NCBI RefSeq assembly: GCF_009932335.1
Contig: NZ_BLJF01000001.1
Location: 2,108,001 to 2,172,000 of the forward strand
Reading direction: 5' to 3'
Length of the DNA: 64,000 bases
DNA from: Pseudomonas asiatica
GTDB taxonomy: Bacteria > Pseudomonadota > Gammaproteobacteria > Pseudomonadales > Pseudomonadaceae
The position numbers and the translations under genes are program-made. Below, in pieces: positions 17,380 to 27,228 of this stretch (position 1 is the first letter of the stretch; each line of letters starts with the position of its first letter). The notes under the pieces are model-generated. The model did not search any database. It was given only the letters and a program-made list of their open reading frames with translations, and was not told the origin of the DNA.

Positions 17380-18783
17380 TCAGCCCTTGCCCGACCACCC
17401 ACCACCGAGTGCGCGGAACAGGTCGACCAACGCCAGTTGCCGCTGGGTACTGGCTTCGATGAAGGCCGCTTCGTTCACGTTGCTGTTGCGCTGGGCGTCC
17501 AGGTAGCGCAAATGGTTGTCCACTCCCCCCTCGTAACGTGCCTTGGCCAGCGCCAGGGTCGCACGACTGGTATCGACCAGGGCCCTTCGCGCAGCCTGCT
17601 CACGGCGCAGGGTGTCGGTGGCGGCCAGCGCATCGGCCACTTCGCGGAAGGCCACCTGGATCGCGCCTTCATAGGCGGCCACAGCCGAGTCCTTGCGTGC
17701 CTCGGCCAGGCTGAGCCCGGCCCGGTTGCGCCCGGCGTCGAACAACGGCAGCGACAATTGCGGCATGAAGGTCCAGCTACGCGAGCCTCCGTCGAACAGC
17801 CCGGACATCTGCGCACTGGCGGTCCCAAAGCTGCCGGTCAGGCTGATACGCGGGAAAAACGCTGCCCGCGCCGCGCCAATATCGGCGTTGCGCGCCCGCA
17901 GCCGATGCTCGGCGGCGAGGATGTCCGGGCGACGTTCGATCAGCGCCGACGGCGCGCCCGGGGCGATGTCCTGCAGGACCATCGGCGCCTCGTCGCGCTC
18001 GGCCGGGATCGCCTTCGCCGCGTCCGCGCTGCCCAGCAGCAGCACCAGGGCGTTGTAGGCCTGGCGCTGCTCGCGCACGATGCCTTCCAGCTCGGCCCGC
18101 GACTGCTCGACCAGCCCCAGCGCCTCCTGGTGATCCAGCGCCGTGGCCGTGCCGGCGGTGCGCCGCTGGCCGACCAGGGCCAGCGAATCCTCGCGGCTGG
18201 CCAGGGTCTGGCGGGTCAGCGCCAGGCGCCGCTCGGCGCCGTCCAGGGTCAGGTAGGCCTGGCTCACCTCGGAGATCAGGGCGATGCGCGCGGCACGCGC
18301 GACTTCCTCGGTGGCCAGGTACTGTTCCAGTGCCGCATCGCTCAGGCTTTTGACACGGCCGAACAGGTCCACTTCGTATTCCGGCAGCGACAACCCCACC
18401 TGATAGGTGCTGCTGACCCCTTCGCGGCCATCGCTCGACAAGTCGGTCGGCAAGTGCTGGCGGTTGCCGGAAGCCCCGGCATTCAAGCCCGGGACCCGGT
18501 CGGCACGCTGGATGCGGTACTGCGCGCGGGCCTGCTCGATATCCAGCAGGGTCTGGCGCAGCGAGCGGTTGTTGTCCAGCGCGGTCCCCACCAGCTGGCG
18601 CAGGGACGGGTCGACGATGAACGCCTGCCAGTCCAGTTGCTCCACCGCCCGGCCGCGATGGCCGGCGGCATCGCCCCACGCGGTCGCCACCGGCGCCTCG
18701 GGGCGCTGGTAGGTCGGTGCCAGGGAGCAGCCGGCCAAAGTGACGGCCAGCGCGAACGGAATTGCAAGATTGCGCATGAGCAT
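17380..18783 (-). CDS. RND efflux outer-membrane channel (OprM/NodT family)
   Basis: 467 residues starting [20 protein letters not shown]; the lipobox LAGC marks an outer-membrane lipoprotein. The start overlaps the pump stop in ATGA (an alternative ATG is 6 bp downstream). Two outer_membrane efflux repeats follow, e.g. NRSLRQTLLDIEQARAQYRI and GAARAAFFPRISLTGSFG, and the end is VDLFRALGGGW. It forms the exit duct of the tripartite pump encoded by the next two genes upstream. Last gene of the operon, followed by a clear terminator. Confidence 0.93.
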   Translation of the reverse strand: MLMRNLAIPFALAVTLAGCSLAPTYQRPEAPVATAWGDAAGHRGRAVEQLDWQAFIVDPSLRQLVGTALDNNRSLRQTLLDIEQARAQYRIQRADRVPGLNAGASGNRQHLPTDLSSDGREGVSSTYQVGLSLPEYEVDLFGRVKSLSDAALEQYLATEEVARAARIALISEVSQAYLTLDGAERRLALTRQTLASREDSLALVGQRRTAGTATALDHQEALGLVEQSRAELEGIVREQRQAYNALVLLLGSADAAKAIPAERDEAPMVLQDIAPGAPSALIERRPDILAAEHRLRARNADIGAARAAFFPRISLTGSFGTASAQMSGLFDGGSRSWTFMPQLSLPLFDAGRNRAGLSLAEARKDSAVAAYEGAIQVAFREVADALAATDTLRREQAARRALVDTSRATLALAKARYEGGVDNHLRYLDAQRNSNVNEAAFIEASTQRQLALVDLFRALGGGWSGKG

Positions 18784-21700
18784 CACTGGGTTACCTCGAC
18801 AGCGTGTTGCACGGGGGCCGGCTTGCGCTTGAGCAGCTTCAGCACGAATACGAAACAGATCGGCACGAACACCACGCCCAGCAAGGTGGCGCTGAGCATG
18901 CCGCCGATCACCCCGGTACCGATGGCGCGCTGACTGGCCGCACCGGCGCCGGTGGCGATGGCCAGCGGCACCACGCCGAGGATGAAGGCCATGGAGGTCA
19001 TCACGATCGGGCGGAAACGCAGGCGCGCGGCCTCGATGGCGGCGTCGCTCAGGCTGTAGCCCTTCTCCCACAGTTCCTTGGCGAACTCGACGATCAGGAT
19101 GGCGTTCTTCGCCGCCAGGCCAATGATGGTGATCAGGCCGACCTTGAAGTACACGTCGTTGGGCATGCCGGTGAGCGTCACCGCCCACACCGCACCCAGA
19201 GCACCGATCGGCACGATCAACATGACCGTCAGCGGGATCGCCCAGCTCTCGTACAGCGCCACCAGCAGCAGGAACACCACCAAGATGGCCAGGGCGAACA
19301 GGCTGGCCGCCTGGCCGCTGGACACCTTCTCCTGGTAGGAAAGGCCCGTCCAGGCGTAGCCGATACCCGGCGGCAGCTCGCTGACCAGGCGCTCCATCTC
19401 GGCCATCGCCTGGCCAGTACTATGCCCCGGCGAAGCGTCGCCGGCGATGCGGATGGACGGGTAGCCGTTGTAGCGCACCAGTTGCACCGGCCCCTCTTCC
19501 CACTGGGTGGTGACGAAGGCGCTGAACGGCACCTGCTCGCCGTTGGCATTCGGGGCATAGAGGCGCAGCACGCTTTCGGGGGTCATGCGTTCGCCTTGCT
19601 CAGCCTGCACCACCACGCGCTGCTGGCGCCCGGCATTGGTGAAGTCGTTGATCACCGCCGAACCGAAAGCCGTGGCCAAGGTGCTGTTGATGGCCTCGAA
19701 GCTCACCCCCAGTGTTCGGGCTTTTTCCCGGTCGATGTGCACACGCAACTGCGGCGCCTCGGCCAGGCCTTCCATCATCGCATAGAGAATCACCGGGTTG
19801 CTGTTGGCGCGGGCCAGCAGTTGGTCACGGGCGGCGAGCAGCGCTTCACGGCCAAGGCCACCACGGTCCATCAGACGCAGGGCGAAACCGCCGGAGTTGC
19901 CCAGGCCGTCGATGGGCGGCGGCATAACCGCGGTGATGGCACCATCACCGTTGGCGGCGAACTGCGCATTGATCGCTGCCGTTTCCGCCTCTGCCGATTG
20001 CGTCTTGTCACGCTGCGACCAGTCCTTGAAGGTGGGGAACGCCAGCGCGGCGTTGTCGCCCTGACCCGAGAAACTGAAGCCGCTGACGATGAACGAGTTG
20101 GCCACCGCCTCACGAGACATCAGGAATTTTTCCAGCGTCTCGGCGGTGTGGTCGGTGCGTACCCGGCTGGCGCCTGGCGGCAACTGTACGTCGACGACGC
20201 TGTAGCCCAGGTCTTCAGCTGGCACGAAGGCCTCCGGTAGACGCAGGTAGGAATAGCCCAGCACCACCAGGATGCCGACATACGCCAGCATCCAGCGCCC
20301 GGCACGCGCCACCAGCCCGTTATTGAGCAACGAATAGCGCTCGGTGATATGGGCGAAGCCACGGTTGAAGGCACCGAAGAAACCGCCCTTCTCATGATGG
20401 CCCTGAGGCACTGGCTTGAGCAGCGTGGCGCACAGCGCTGGGGTGAAGGTCAAGGCCAGGAAGCCGGAGAACAGGATCGAGACAGCCAGAGACACAGAGA
20501 ACTGCTGGTAGATCACCCCCACCGAACCGGACATGAACGCCAAAGGCAGGAATACCGCCGCCAGTACCAGGGTGATACCAATAATGGCCCCGGAAACCTG
20601 CCCCATGGCCTTGATGGTCGCCTCCACCGGCGACAGGCCTTCCTCGGCCATCAAGCGCTCGACGTTCTCCACCACCACGATGGCGTCGTCCACCAAGATG
20701 CCGATGGCCAGCACCATGCCGAACATGGTCATCATATTCACCGAGAAGCCGAGCAGCTTCATGATCATCAGCGTCCCGAGCAGGCACACCGGTACCACGA
20801 TCGAGGGCACCAGGGTGTAGCGGACGTTCTGCAGGAACAGGAACATCACCAGGAACACCAGCACCATGGCTTCGATCAAGGTGTGGATCACCTTCTCGAT
20901 GGCCACGTCGACGAAGCGCGAGGTATCGTACGGCACCGAATACTCGACCCCTTCGGGGAAGAACTGCGACAGTTCGGCCAAGCGCTCCTTGACCAGCGTC
21001 GCGGTCTGAATGGCGTTGGCGCCCGGCGCCAGCTGCACCGCGCCGGCCACCGCCGGGTGGCCGTTCAGGCGTGCCGACAGGTTGTAGTTCTCGCTACCGA
21101 TGGCCATGCGCGCGACATCACGCAGGCGTACGCTGGAGCCATCCGGGTTGGCGCGCAGGACGATGCCGGCGAAAGCCTCCGGCGTGTCGAGGGTGCCCTG
21201 CACCGCCAGGGTGGCGGTCAGTTCCTGCTCGCTGGCGCCCGGCGTGCTGCCGAAGCTGCCGGCCGGCACCTGGACGTTCTGGCCGCGAATCGCCGTGTTG
21301 ATGTCGTCGATGGACAGGCCATAGCCCACCAGTTTCTGTGGGTCCACCCAGACCCGCATGGCCGCTTCCGAGGCGAAGAACTGCAGCTTGCCCACGCCAG
21401 GCACGCGCAGCAGTTCGTTGTTGATGTTACGCGCGGCATAGTCGGCCAAGGCCGTGGTATCGCCACGGTTGCCAGCCGTGCTGGTCAGGGCGTAGATCAG
21501 CAGGAAACCGGAACTGGCCTGCTCGACTTTCAGCCCTTGGGTCAGCACCGCCTGAGGCATGCGCGCCTCGGCCTGTTTCAAACGGTTCTGCACATCGACC
21601 TGCGCCATGTCCGGGTCGGTGCCTGGCTCGAAGGTCACCATCACTTCGGCCACGCCGTTGGAGTTGTTGGTGGACTCGTAGTACAGCAGGCCCTTGGCGC

Positions 21701-21911
21701 CATTGAGCGACTGTTCGATGATGCTGGTCACCGACTCCACCATGACCTTGGCCGAAGCGCCGGGGTAGGAGGCGGTGATGGAAATCTGCGGTGGCGCCAC
21801 GTTGGGGTACTGGGCCACGGGCAAGGATGGAATCACCAGCAGGCCCGCCAGTGAAACGAACAACGCCACGACCCAGGCGAAGTTCGGGCGATGGATGAAG
21901 AATCTGGACAT
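18783..21911 (-). CDS. HAE1-family RND efflux pump, inner-membrane subunit
   Basis: 1042 residues, full length for MexB/AcrB-type drug transporters: [20 protein letters not shown] (TM1), porter domains, and the TM4 proton-relay pair in [20 protein letters not shown]. The later [20 protein letters not shown] and C-terminal TM block are also intact. It exports hydrophobic or amphiphilic compounds across both membranes with the MFP and OMF partners beside it. Divergence from MexB/TtgB in the N-terminal porter suggests a separate branch; I do not assign a named pump. Flanking TetR paralogues are the likely regulators. Confidence 0.95.
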   Translation of the reverse strand: MSRFFIHRPNFAWVVALFVSLAGLLVIPSLPVAQYPNVAPPQISITASYPGASAKVMVESVTSIIEQSLNGAKGLLYYESTNNSNGVAEVMVTFEPGTDPDMAQVDVQNRLKQAEARMPQAVLTQGLKVEQASSGFLLIYALTSTAGNRGDTTALADYAARNINNELLRVPGVGKLQFFASEAAMRVWVDPQKLVGYGLSIDDINTAIRGQNVQVPAGSFGSTPGASEQELTATLAVQGTLDTPEAFAGIVLRANPDGSSVRLRDVARMAIGSENYNLSARLNGHPAVAGAVQLAPGANAIQTATLVKERLAELSQFFPEGVEYSVPYDTSRFVDVAIEKVIHTLIEAMVLVFLVMFLFLQNVRYTLVPSIVVPVCLLGTLMIMKLLGFSVNMMTMFGMVLAIGILVDDAIVVVENVERLMAEEGLSPVEATIKAMGQVSGAIIGITLVLAAVFLPLAFMSGSVGVIYQQFSVSLAVSILFSGFLALTFTPALCATLLKPVPQGHHEKGGFFGAFNRGFAHITERYSLLNNGLVARAGRWMLAYVGILVVLGYSYLRLPEAFVPAEDLGYSVVDVQLPPGASRVRTDHTAETLEKFLMSREAVANSFIVSGFSFSGQGDNAALAFPTFKDWSQRDKTQSAEAETAAINAQFAANGDGAITAVMPPPIDGLGNSGGFALRLMDRGGLGREALLAARDQLLARANSNPVILYAMMEGLAEAPQLRVHIDREKARTLGVSFEAINSTLATAFGSAVINDFTNAGRQQRVVVQAEQGERMTPESVLRLYAPNANGEQVPFSAFVTTQWEEGPVQLVRYNGYPSIRIAGDASPGHSTGQAMAEMERLVSELPPGIGYAWTGLSYQEKVSSGQAASLFALAILVVFLLLVALYESWAIPLTVMLIVPIGALGAVWAVTLTGMPNDVYFKVGLITIIGLAAKNAILIVEFAKELWEKGYSLSDAAIEAARLRFRPIVMTSMAFILGVVPLAIATGAGAASQRAIGTGVIGGMLSATLLGVVFVPICFVFVLKLLKRKPAPVQHAVEVTQ

Positions 21912-21926
21912 CTCACTTCCCTCGCA

Positions 21927-23060
21927 TCACTGGGCGGCAGCCGTTTGTTTCTGGGCAGGCGCCACCGGCATACCGGGGGCCAGCCCGGCCGGGCTGCCGA
22001 CGATCACCTGATCACCCGGCTCCAGCCCCTCGGTAATCTGCCAGCGCGAACCCTGCATCACGCCGGTTCGCACGACGCGTGCCTCAGCGATACCATTGGC
22101 GGCGACCAATACCCGCGCCTGGCCGTCACTGCCTCGCTGGACCGCACGCTGAGGAACCAGGATGGCGTGGTTGTCGGTGCCTTGCGGCGTGCGCACGCGC
22201 ACATACATGCCCGGCAAGAGGGTGCCGTCCGCGTTGTCGAAACGCCCCCGCAGGATGACCTGGCCGGTACCGCGGTCCACACTCACATCGGTGAACATGA
22301 GCTCGCCCGAGCGCTGGAAATCGGTGCCTTCCACTTGCGCGGTCAGGCGCTGGCTGTCGGCCGAAAGTGCGCCGTCCTTCACCGCTTGTCGCAGGCGCAG
22401 CGCGTCAGCGGCAGACTGCGTGAAGTCGATGTAGATCGGGTCGAGTTGTTGGATACGCGCCATCAGCGTCGCATCCCCCTGCCCCACCAACGCGCCTTCG
22501 GTGGCCAGCGCACGGCCAATGCGTCCGGAGATCGGCGCAGTGACAGTGGCGTAGCCCAGGTTAAGGCGAGCGGCCTGCACATCGGCCTGCGCGGAACGTA
22601 CCGCCGCACGGGCACTGCGCAACTCGGCAGTGGCGCTGTCGAAGTCCTGCTGGCTGACCGCCTCGATCTTGACCAGCGGCTCATAGCGCTTCACACGTGC
22701 CTGGGCTTCCTGCTGCATGGCCTGGGCACGGGCGAGGTCCGCCTCGGCGCGGGCCAGGGCGGCCTTGAACGGCGCCGGGTCGATCTGGAACAGCACATCC
22801 CCCGCCTTGACGTCAGCCCCTTCCTCGAAGCGCTTGTGCAACACGATACCCGGCACCCGCGCCCGCACCTCTGCGACGCGCATCGGCTCGACCCGGCCCG
22901 GCAACTCAGCGGCCAAGGTCACCTGCTCGGAGGCCAACGTCACGATTTCCACCGGGTAGCTCGCATTGGCTGCACCGTACTGCTCTGCTGCGGGCTCGCA
23001 CCCGGCCAAGGCAATCGCCACAGCGAGTACGCCCACTCTTATCGAACCTGTCTTGCCCAT
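21927..23060 (-). CDS. RND efflux periplasmic adaptor (MexA/AcrA family)
   Basis: 377 residues from the ATG at 23060 (a GTG precedes it directly). The lipobox LAGC (VGVLAVAIALAGC) predicts an inner-membrane lipoprotein. It has the barrel-sandwich, alpha-hairpin (ARAEADLARAQAMQQEAQAR) and beta-barrel domains of membrane fusion proteins, with the lipoyl half motif GYATVTAPISGRIGRALATE. It begins the three-gene efflux operon, with 15 bp to the pump gene. It is divergent from the TetR gene at 23155, with a dyad operator between them. Confidence 0.94.
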   Translation of the reverse strand: MGKTGSIRVGVLAVAIALAGCEPAAEQYGAANASYPVEIVTLASEQVTLAAELPGRVEPMRVAEVRARVPGIVLHKRFEEGADVKAGDVLFQIDPAPFKAALARAEADLARAQAMQQEAQARVKRYEPLVKIEAVSQQDFDSATAELRSARAAVRSAQADVQAARLNLGYATVTAPISGRIGRALATEGALVGQGDATLMARIQQLDPIYIDFTQSAADALRLRQAVKDGALSADSQRLTAQVEGTDFQRSGELMFTDVSVDRGTGQVILRGRFDNADGTLLPGMYVRVRTPQGTDNHAILVPQRAVQRGSDGQARVLVAANGIAEARVVRTGVMQGSRWQITEGLEPGDQVIVGSPAGLAPGMPVAPAQKQTAAAQ

Positions 23061-23113
23061 CACTCACCCGAGCCTTGATTGAAAACGGGGCGAATGCTAC
23101 TTTTCAAACCCAG

Positions 23114-23133
23114 ATGAGTCAATGATGTCTCAT
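23114..23133. promoter_or_regulatory. Candidate TetR operator in the efflux/TetR divergent promoter
   Basis: ATGAGTCAATGATGTCTCAT: 8-bp arms (ATGAGTCA / TGTCTCAT, one mismatch) with a 4-bp centre, in the 94-bp region between the adaptor gene and the TetR gene. It has the same TGAG-N10-CTCA plan as the site at 16653-16672. A start codon at 23122 would lie inside it, one reason to prefer the start at 23155. Confidence 0.55.
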
Positions 23134-23154
23134 ATAAATCAAACAAGGCTCCTC

Positions 23155-23721
23155 ATGATCACTTCAGGCTTCCCACCTTCATCGCTTCCCGCCAAGCTGG
23201 TGAATGCCCTCTATGCCGCTGCCGCCTTGCGGCCCAGAGCGTCCATGGGTGAACTGGCGGCGTTGGCGGGCATCAGCCGGGCCACCTTGCACCGTTACTG
23301 CGGGACGAGAGACAACCTCGATAGCCAGCTCGAACAGCACGCCAAAGACACGCTGATGCAGATCCTCGACAACAGCGATACGTTGGCCTCCACAGAGCCC
23401 CTGGCCGCGTTGCGTCAGCTGATCCGCGCGCACCTGGCCCAAAGTGAACTGATCGCATTCCTCGCCTCCCGTTACCCTGTGCACATGAGCGTGCAGCACG
23501 ACCTCCGGTTCTATCTGGAACGGCTCGATGCATTGTTCTTCAGCGGCCAGCGACAGGGTGTATTTCGCGCGGATGTCACCGCGGCATTGCTGACCGAGAT
23601 GTTCGTATCGCTGTTGCATGGCATGGTCGATGCCCGCCAACGAGGGCGCGCGCCGAGGGAGAGTGCAACGGTGCTGGAGAACGCGTTCCTGCAGGGCATT
23701 GCAGCGCGGGCGCCCTGTTGA
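23155..23721 (+). CDS. TetR-family regulator of the RND pump (copy 2)
   Basis: 188 residues from MITSGFPPSSLPAKLVNALY; an upstream ATG at 23122 falls within the operator dyad. HTH recognition helix GISRATLHRYCGTRDNL; C-terminal dimerisation domain ends ATVLENAFLQGIAAR. Divergent from the efflux operon, so it should be its local repressor, with export substrates as inducers. Paralogous to the regulator at 16704 on the other side of the same operon, which may allow cross-regulation. Confidence 0.88.
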   Translation: MITSGFPPSSLPAKLVNALYAAAALRPRASMGELAALAGISRATLHRYCGTRDNLDSQLEQHAKDTLMQILDNSDTLASTEPLAALRQLIRAHLAQSELIAFLASRYPVHMSVQHDLRFYLERLDALFFSGQRQGVFRADVTAALLTEMFVSLLHGMVDARQRGRAPRESATVLENAFLQGIAARAPC

Positions 23722-23729
23722 GCGCCCGC
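23706..23729. terminator. Hairpin overlapping the TetR stop codon
   Basis: GCGGGCGC (23706-23713) and GCGCCCGC (23722-23729) form a perfect 8-bp stem whose loop contains the stop codon. It lies between convergent genes; no U-tract. Confidence 0.4.
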
Positions 23730-23781
23730 ATGGAGGCAACAGCCGTGAGGCCGCTATTGCGTCAAAGGTAGGGAATGAACG

Positions 23782-25035
23782 CTATTGCTCGTCGCCATCG
23801 AGCGGCGTACTCCAGATCACCAGCTCAAGGGCAGCGGCGATCTGGATGCGATGGTCGGCAAGCGGGACAGGCAGCAGGTCCTGGGCGCGCTCCAGTCGGC
23901 GCAGCAAGGTGTTGCGATGCGTACGCAGTACCTCGGCGGTCTGGGTGATGTTGCAGCCATTGGCCAGGAAGGCGTGCAACGAATGCTGAAGTACCGTGGG
24001 CTCGGTCGCCAAGCGCCCCAGGGTGCTCAAGACGAACTGCCTGGCCGCGCGGGCATCTTGGGTCATCAGCGACACCATCCTCACCTGATCGATCGTGGCA
24101 ACGGCAGGTGAACCCGCCAACCGGCCCATCAACCGCTGGGTGGTCAAGGCTTCCAGGTGCGAGCGCCGGAAGCCATTCATCCCCGCGCCCGCCGAACCGA
24201 TTGCCGCGCGTATCTTGGGAAATTGTCGAGCGACACCTTGCAAAAGGTTCAGGTCCAGCGGCTTTGCCGCATTGCACCAGGCCCACAGGGTCGCAGGGCC
24301 CGCGAATACGATCAGAGGCGCTACCGTACCCGTGAGCTGCGCCAGGGCTCGCGCCATATCTTCCAGCGGGCGAATCTCGGCGTCCGGGGTTTCGCTCCAG
24401 ACGAGGCAGGCGTGATGCCTCTGAGCCAGGCTGTAGCCCAGTCGCCTGCCAAATTGCTCGGCGTCCACATCCCTGCCGTCGAGCAGCCGGCTTACGAGGC
24501 TGCGTTTATCGATAGGGTCGTCATGGGCCTGGGCGCTCTTTTCTTCGAGGATGATCTGGGTCACCACACGCATGTTGCTGTCGATGAACGTCGAGATCGA
24601 CCGCGACGAGACCTCCAGGAACTCCGCGAGCAGCGCGGGATCCTGCGTCAGGCTGAAGGCCATCTTCATCCACAGGTCCCAGGCTGCGTTCTGTGTCGAC
24701 CTTGCGACATTCATCAGCAGCTCGGAGAGCCCCCTGCGGGCGAGCTCCCTGGCCGTGTCCACCATGTCAGCAGACACGTAGGGCTCCACCGGCTCCCCAG
24801 GGCGCTGCAGATTGGCATTGGCCCAGTGCAGCAACTCTGCCCGATTGGCGCGCCGGCACGCGGCGAGGATGACCGGATCCTCCAGCAACTTGGCATCTTC
24901 CGGTGTAGAAAACAGTGCCTGGTTCAGGCGCTCGATCCACTCGGGCGGCAGCGCCTGAGCGAGTTCGGCACCTTTGCGCATGAGCTCGCGAACGGCTTCC
25001 GAGGGGCGTGGCCAGGGGAATGGCGTGCTGGTCAT
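23782..25035 (-). CDS. PucR/CdaR-type transcriptional regulator
   Basis: 417 residues from MTSTPFPWPRPSEAVRELMR (a longer start at 25095 is possible). An N-terminal helical region, a GGDEF-like middle (AIGSAGAGMNGFRRSHLEAL) and a C-terminal PucR HTH_30 domain (LHAFLANGCNITQTAEVLRT followed by HRNTLLRRLER, about 350-385) are visible. Family members activate catabolic genes in response to substrate. It is divergent from the PhyH dioxygenase gene at 25275. The divergent region has a 50-bp element that recurs upstream of the monooxygenase gene at 37523. Confidence 0.88.
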   Translation of the reverse strand: MTSTPFPWPRPSEAVRELMRKGAELAQALPPEWIERLNQALFSTPEDAKLLEDPVILAACRRANRAELLHWANANLQRPGEPVEPYVSADMVDTARELARRGLSELLMNVARSTQNAAWDLWMKMAFSLTQDPALLAEFLEVSSRSISTFIDSNMRVVTQIILEEKSAQAHDDPIDKRSLVSRLLDGRDVDAEQFGRRLGYSLAQRHHACLVWSETPDAEIRPLEDMARALAQLTGTVAPLIVFAGPATLWAWCNAAKPLDLNLLQGVARQFPKIRAAIGSAGAGMNGFRRSHLEALTTQRLMGRLAGSPAVATIDQVRMVSLMTQDARAARQFVLSTLGRLATEPTVLQHSLHAFLANGCNITQTAEVLRTHRNTLLRRLERAQDLLPVPLADHRIQIAAALELVIWSTPLDGDEQ

Positions 25036-25040
25036 GATCA

Positions 25041-25089
25041 GTGCAAATCGCTCAAAAATCGTCTGGTAAATGGTGCAGTTCGTACCTTG
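25041..25089. promoter_or_regulatory. Element shared with the BVMO promoter (probable PucR-type regulator site)
   Basis: GTGCAAATC at 25041-25049 and TGGTGCAGTTCGTACCTTG at 25071-25089, 32 bp apart start to start at the GTGCA. The second half matches TGGTGCATTTCGCACCTTG at 37421-37439 at 17 of 19 positions and has the dyad GGTGC-N5-GCACC/GTACC. The first half recurs exactly at 37392-37400. Placed beside the PucR-type gene start, it is the best candidate binding site for that regulator. Confidence 0.6.
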
Positions 25090-25274
25090 GCTCAAGGCCA
25101 GGGGAAACCTAGCATGAACTCACTGCCTGAACAAAAAATACAAGGAGGCACCGTGACGCTTCATGTCCCTTTTTTGGGTTTAGCGCAGTGGCAAGCGGGT
25201 TTGTTTCCTGATGCCAGCAGTTGGGGGGATCAACCCGCCTGCGCCAACCGTTCTTTCAATCTGGAGTGTTCTCA

Positions 25275-26144
25275 ATGTCAGCCTCTCGCGACTCCATGCC
25301 AAGCCTGCCCGTGGTAACCCGCTCGACTTCAGCGCAAGAGATTGCGCTGCTGAGCGACCAAGCAGGAGCGGTCATCATTCGCAACTTCATGCCCCCCGAA
25401 CAAGTCGTGCGGATCAACAACGAACTCGACGCTCCCTTGGCCGCGCTCGATGCCGGCTCCAAGCATGAGCACGCGCTGATCGCCGAGTTCCACGGCCATC
25501 AGACCAAACGGCTCACCAACCTCGTCACCCACAGCAAGACCTTTCGTGAGGAAATCCTCGATGACGACCTCTTCCACGAACTGGGAAACGTGCTTTTCGC
25601 CCCGGAGTGCGGAGACTGGTGGCTGACCACGGCCCAGTTGATCGAGATCGGCCCGGGCAACAAAGCGCAAATGCTGCACCGCGACATGGCGCAGTACCAA
25701 CCGTTCGTGGCCATGAACAAACATGCGCCACGCGCCATCACCAACCTGATGCTGGCGCTGACCGATTTCACCGAGGAAAACGGCGCCACGCGCTTGATTC
25801 CGGGAAGCCAGGACTGGGATGACTTCAACGACGTCGGAACCCCAGAGATGACGATCCCCGCCCTGCTGAAAGCCGGGGATGCCGTGCTGTTCGGCGGCAA
25901 GGTCGTTCACGGTGGCGGGGCCAACGTGACCGCCGACTATTACCGTCGCGGGCTGACGATCCCGATGCAGGCTTCGATCATCACGCCTGAAGAAGCCTAC
26001 CCGTTGATCGTGCCGCTCGAGCTGGTGCGCACGCTTTCTCCACGCGTTCAGAAGATCCTCGGTTTCCGCTCCCAATACCCCAATGGCAGCCCTGGCCTTT
26101 GGCAGCATAACTACGCAGACCTGGCGGATTACCTTCAGCTCTAG
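25275..26144 (+). CDS. PhyH-family (phytanoyl-CoA dioxygenase-like) Fe(II)/2-oxoglutarate oxygenase 1
   Basis: 289 residues from MSASRDSMPSLPVVTRSTSA, preceded by GGAG. Double-stranded beta-helix oxygenase with the iron motif HRDMAQYQ (HxD), distal His in VVHGGGANVTADYYRRGL and the 2-oxoglutarate-binding Arg shortly after. It hydroxylates an unknown substrate using O2 and 2-oxoglutarate. A second, related enzyme lies at 35266 (shared LALTDFTEENGATRLIPGS-type stretch). It stands alone between the divergent PucR-type regulator and the convergent envelope operon, and a hairpin follows it. Confidence 0.9.
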   Translation: MSASRDSMPSLPVVTRSTSAQEIALLSDQAGAVIIRNFMPPEQVVRINNELDAPLAALDAGSKHEHALIAEFHGHQTKRLTNLVTHSKTFREEILDDDLFHELGNVLFAPECGDWWLTTAQLIEIGPGNKAQMLHRDMAQYQPFVAMNKHAPRAITNLMLALTDFTEENGATRLIPGSQDWDDFNDVGTPEMTIPALLKAGDAVLFGGKVVHGGGANVTADYYRRGLTIPMQASIITPEEAYPLIVPLELVRTLSPRVQKILGFRSQYPNGSPGLWQHNYADLADYLQL

Positions 26145-26209
26145 CATCCAGCGTTGACTTGCCTGGCCCTGAAGGTGCCACGACCATCCAAACGCCCAGG
26201 CAAGGAAAC

Positions 26210-26240
26210 AGGCCAGGCATCGGTTTGCGATGCCTGGCCT
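26210..26240. terminator. Bidirectional hairpin between convergent genes
   Basis: AGGCCAGGCATCG (26210-26222) and CGATGCCTGGCCT (26228-26240) make a perfect 13-bp stem with a 5-nt loop, between the PhyH gene and the YCF48-like gene. Confidence 0.7.
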
Positions 26241-26255
26241 TTGAGCGCCAGCCCT

Positions 26256-27218
26256 TCACTCCCGATAAGGCATTACCCCACGACGTGAAAACAGAACCGG
26301 TGTGCCATCGGCATTGAACAGCGCCGCCGTCAGCGATAGGCCATCAGCCGACTGGGTTTCCTCGAAACTGTGTCCACCATCGCTGCTCTGCACCATCAGC
26401 CCGTCCAACCCGACCGCCAGCACACGAGAGCCCGCTACCGCGACGCAAGTGACAGAGCCCTTGCTTTGCGTGGGCACTCGGCGAAAGCCCTTGCCGTCCG
26501 CTGAACCCTGCAACAAGGTACCGCGCTGGCCACCCAGTAGCAGACGCCCATCGGCCAGTACCGCGCCTGACCACAGGGTGCCTTCGTAGCCGGTATCCAG
26601 GTAACGCCAATTCTTCCCGTGGTCTTCGGAATGCAGCACCTGCCCATGCTCGGCCGTGGCGTAAAGCGTGCCGCGGCTGTCGGCAAACAGCCCCATCAGG
26701 TTGAGGTCGGCCCGCTTGGCCCCGGGCGGCGCTTGCACCGCCTGCTCAGCCCACGTCAGCCCCCCATCCTCGGTCGTCAGCACCAACGACCAGAGCCCTA
26801 CCGCCACGCCCTGCCGGGCATTGAAGAAGTGCACGGCGAACAGCGGTCGGTCTTCTTCGGTGGCCAGGCGCTGGACCTGCCAGGACTCCCCACCATCGGT
26901 GGTGGCCAGGATCGCGCCCCAGTGGCCCACCGCCCACCCGCGCTTGGCATCCACGAACGACACCCCCGTCAATGGCGTGGACAGCGGTACCGACCTCGCC
27001 TGGCGCCACTGCTTGCCCTGGTCGTCGGACAACAACACGACACCGTGGTCGCCCACGGCAACCACGCGCTCCCCGGCCCAGCTGGCGGCCAGCATGGTGG
27101 CCTGCGTGGCATTGCTCGCCTGTACGGCCGGCACGGCCTGCAACGGCGCGGCCTGAAGAGACATCAGCGGCAATGCTGCTGCGAGCAAGGCCGCGGTGAA
27201 TGAAACCCTGAATTTCAT
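26256..27218 (-). CDS. YCF48/BNR-repeat periplasmic protein
   Basis: 320 residues from MKFRVSFTAALLAAALPLMS, a clear signal peptide, with GGAGAG before the ATG. The body is a beta-propeller with repeated Asp-box-like units (SDDQGKQWRQAR, TTDGGESWQVQ, TEDGGLTWAEQ, SEDHGKNWRY), as in Ycf48/Hcf136-like proteins. In Pseudomonas and relatives these genes travel with MMPL, DUF1302 and DUF1329 genes in clusters for uptake or processing of hydrophobic compounds; the molecular task is unknown. It is the last gene of that operon, 10 bp after the MMPL gene. Confidence 0.88.
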   Translation of the reverse strand: MKFRVSFTAALLAAALPLMSLQAAPLQAVPAVQASNATQATMLAASWAGERVVAVGDHGVVLLSDDQGKQWRQARSVPLSTPLTGVSFVDAKRGWAVGHWGAILATTDGGESWQVQRLATEEDRPLFAVHFFNARQGVAVGLWSLVLTTEDGGLTWAEQAVQAPPGAKRADLNLMGLFADSRGTLYATAEHGQVLHSEDHGKNWRYLDTGYEGTLWSGAVLADGRLLLGGQRGTLLQGSADGKGFRRVPTQSKGSVTCVAVAGSRVLAVGLDGLMVQSSDGGHSFEETQSADGLSLTAALFNADGTPVLFSRRGVMPYRE

Positions 27219-27228
27219 GCTTCTCTCC

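Noticed and set aside
25114..25317. 67-codon reading with AAGGAGG at 25142 ahead of PhyH1
   Set aside because: The ribosome-binding site is attractive, but the Cys-rich tail overlaps PhyH1 coding sequence in another frame and there is no family support; may be a leader but not strong enough to call.
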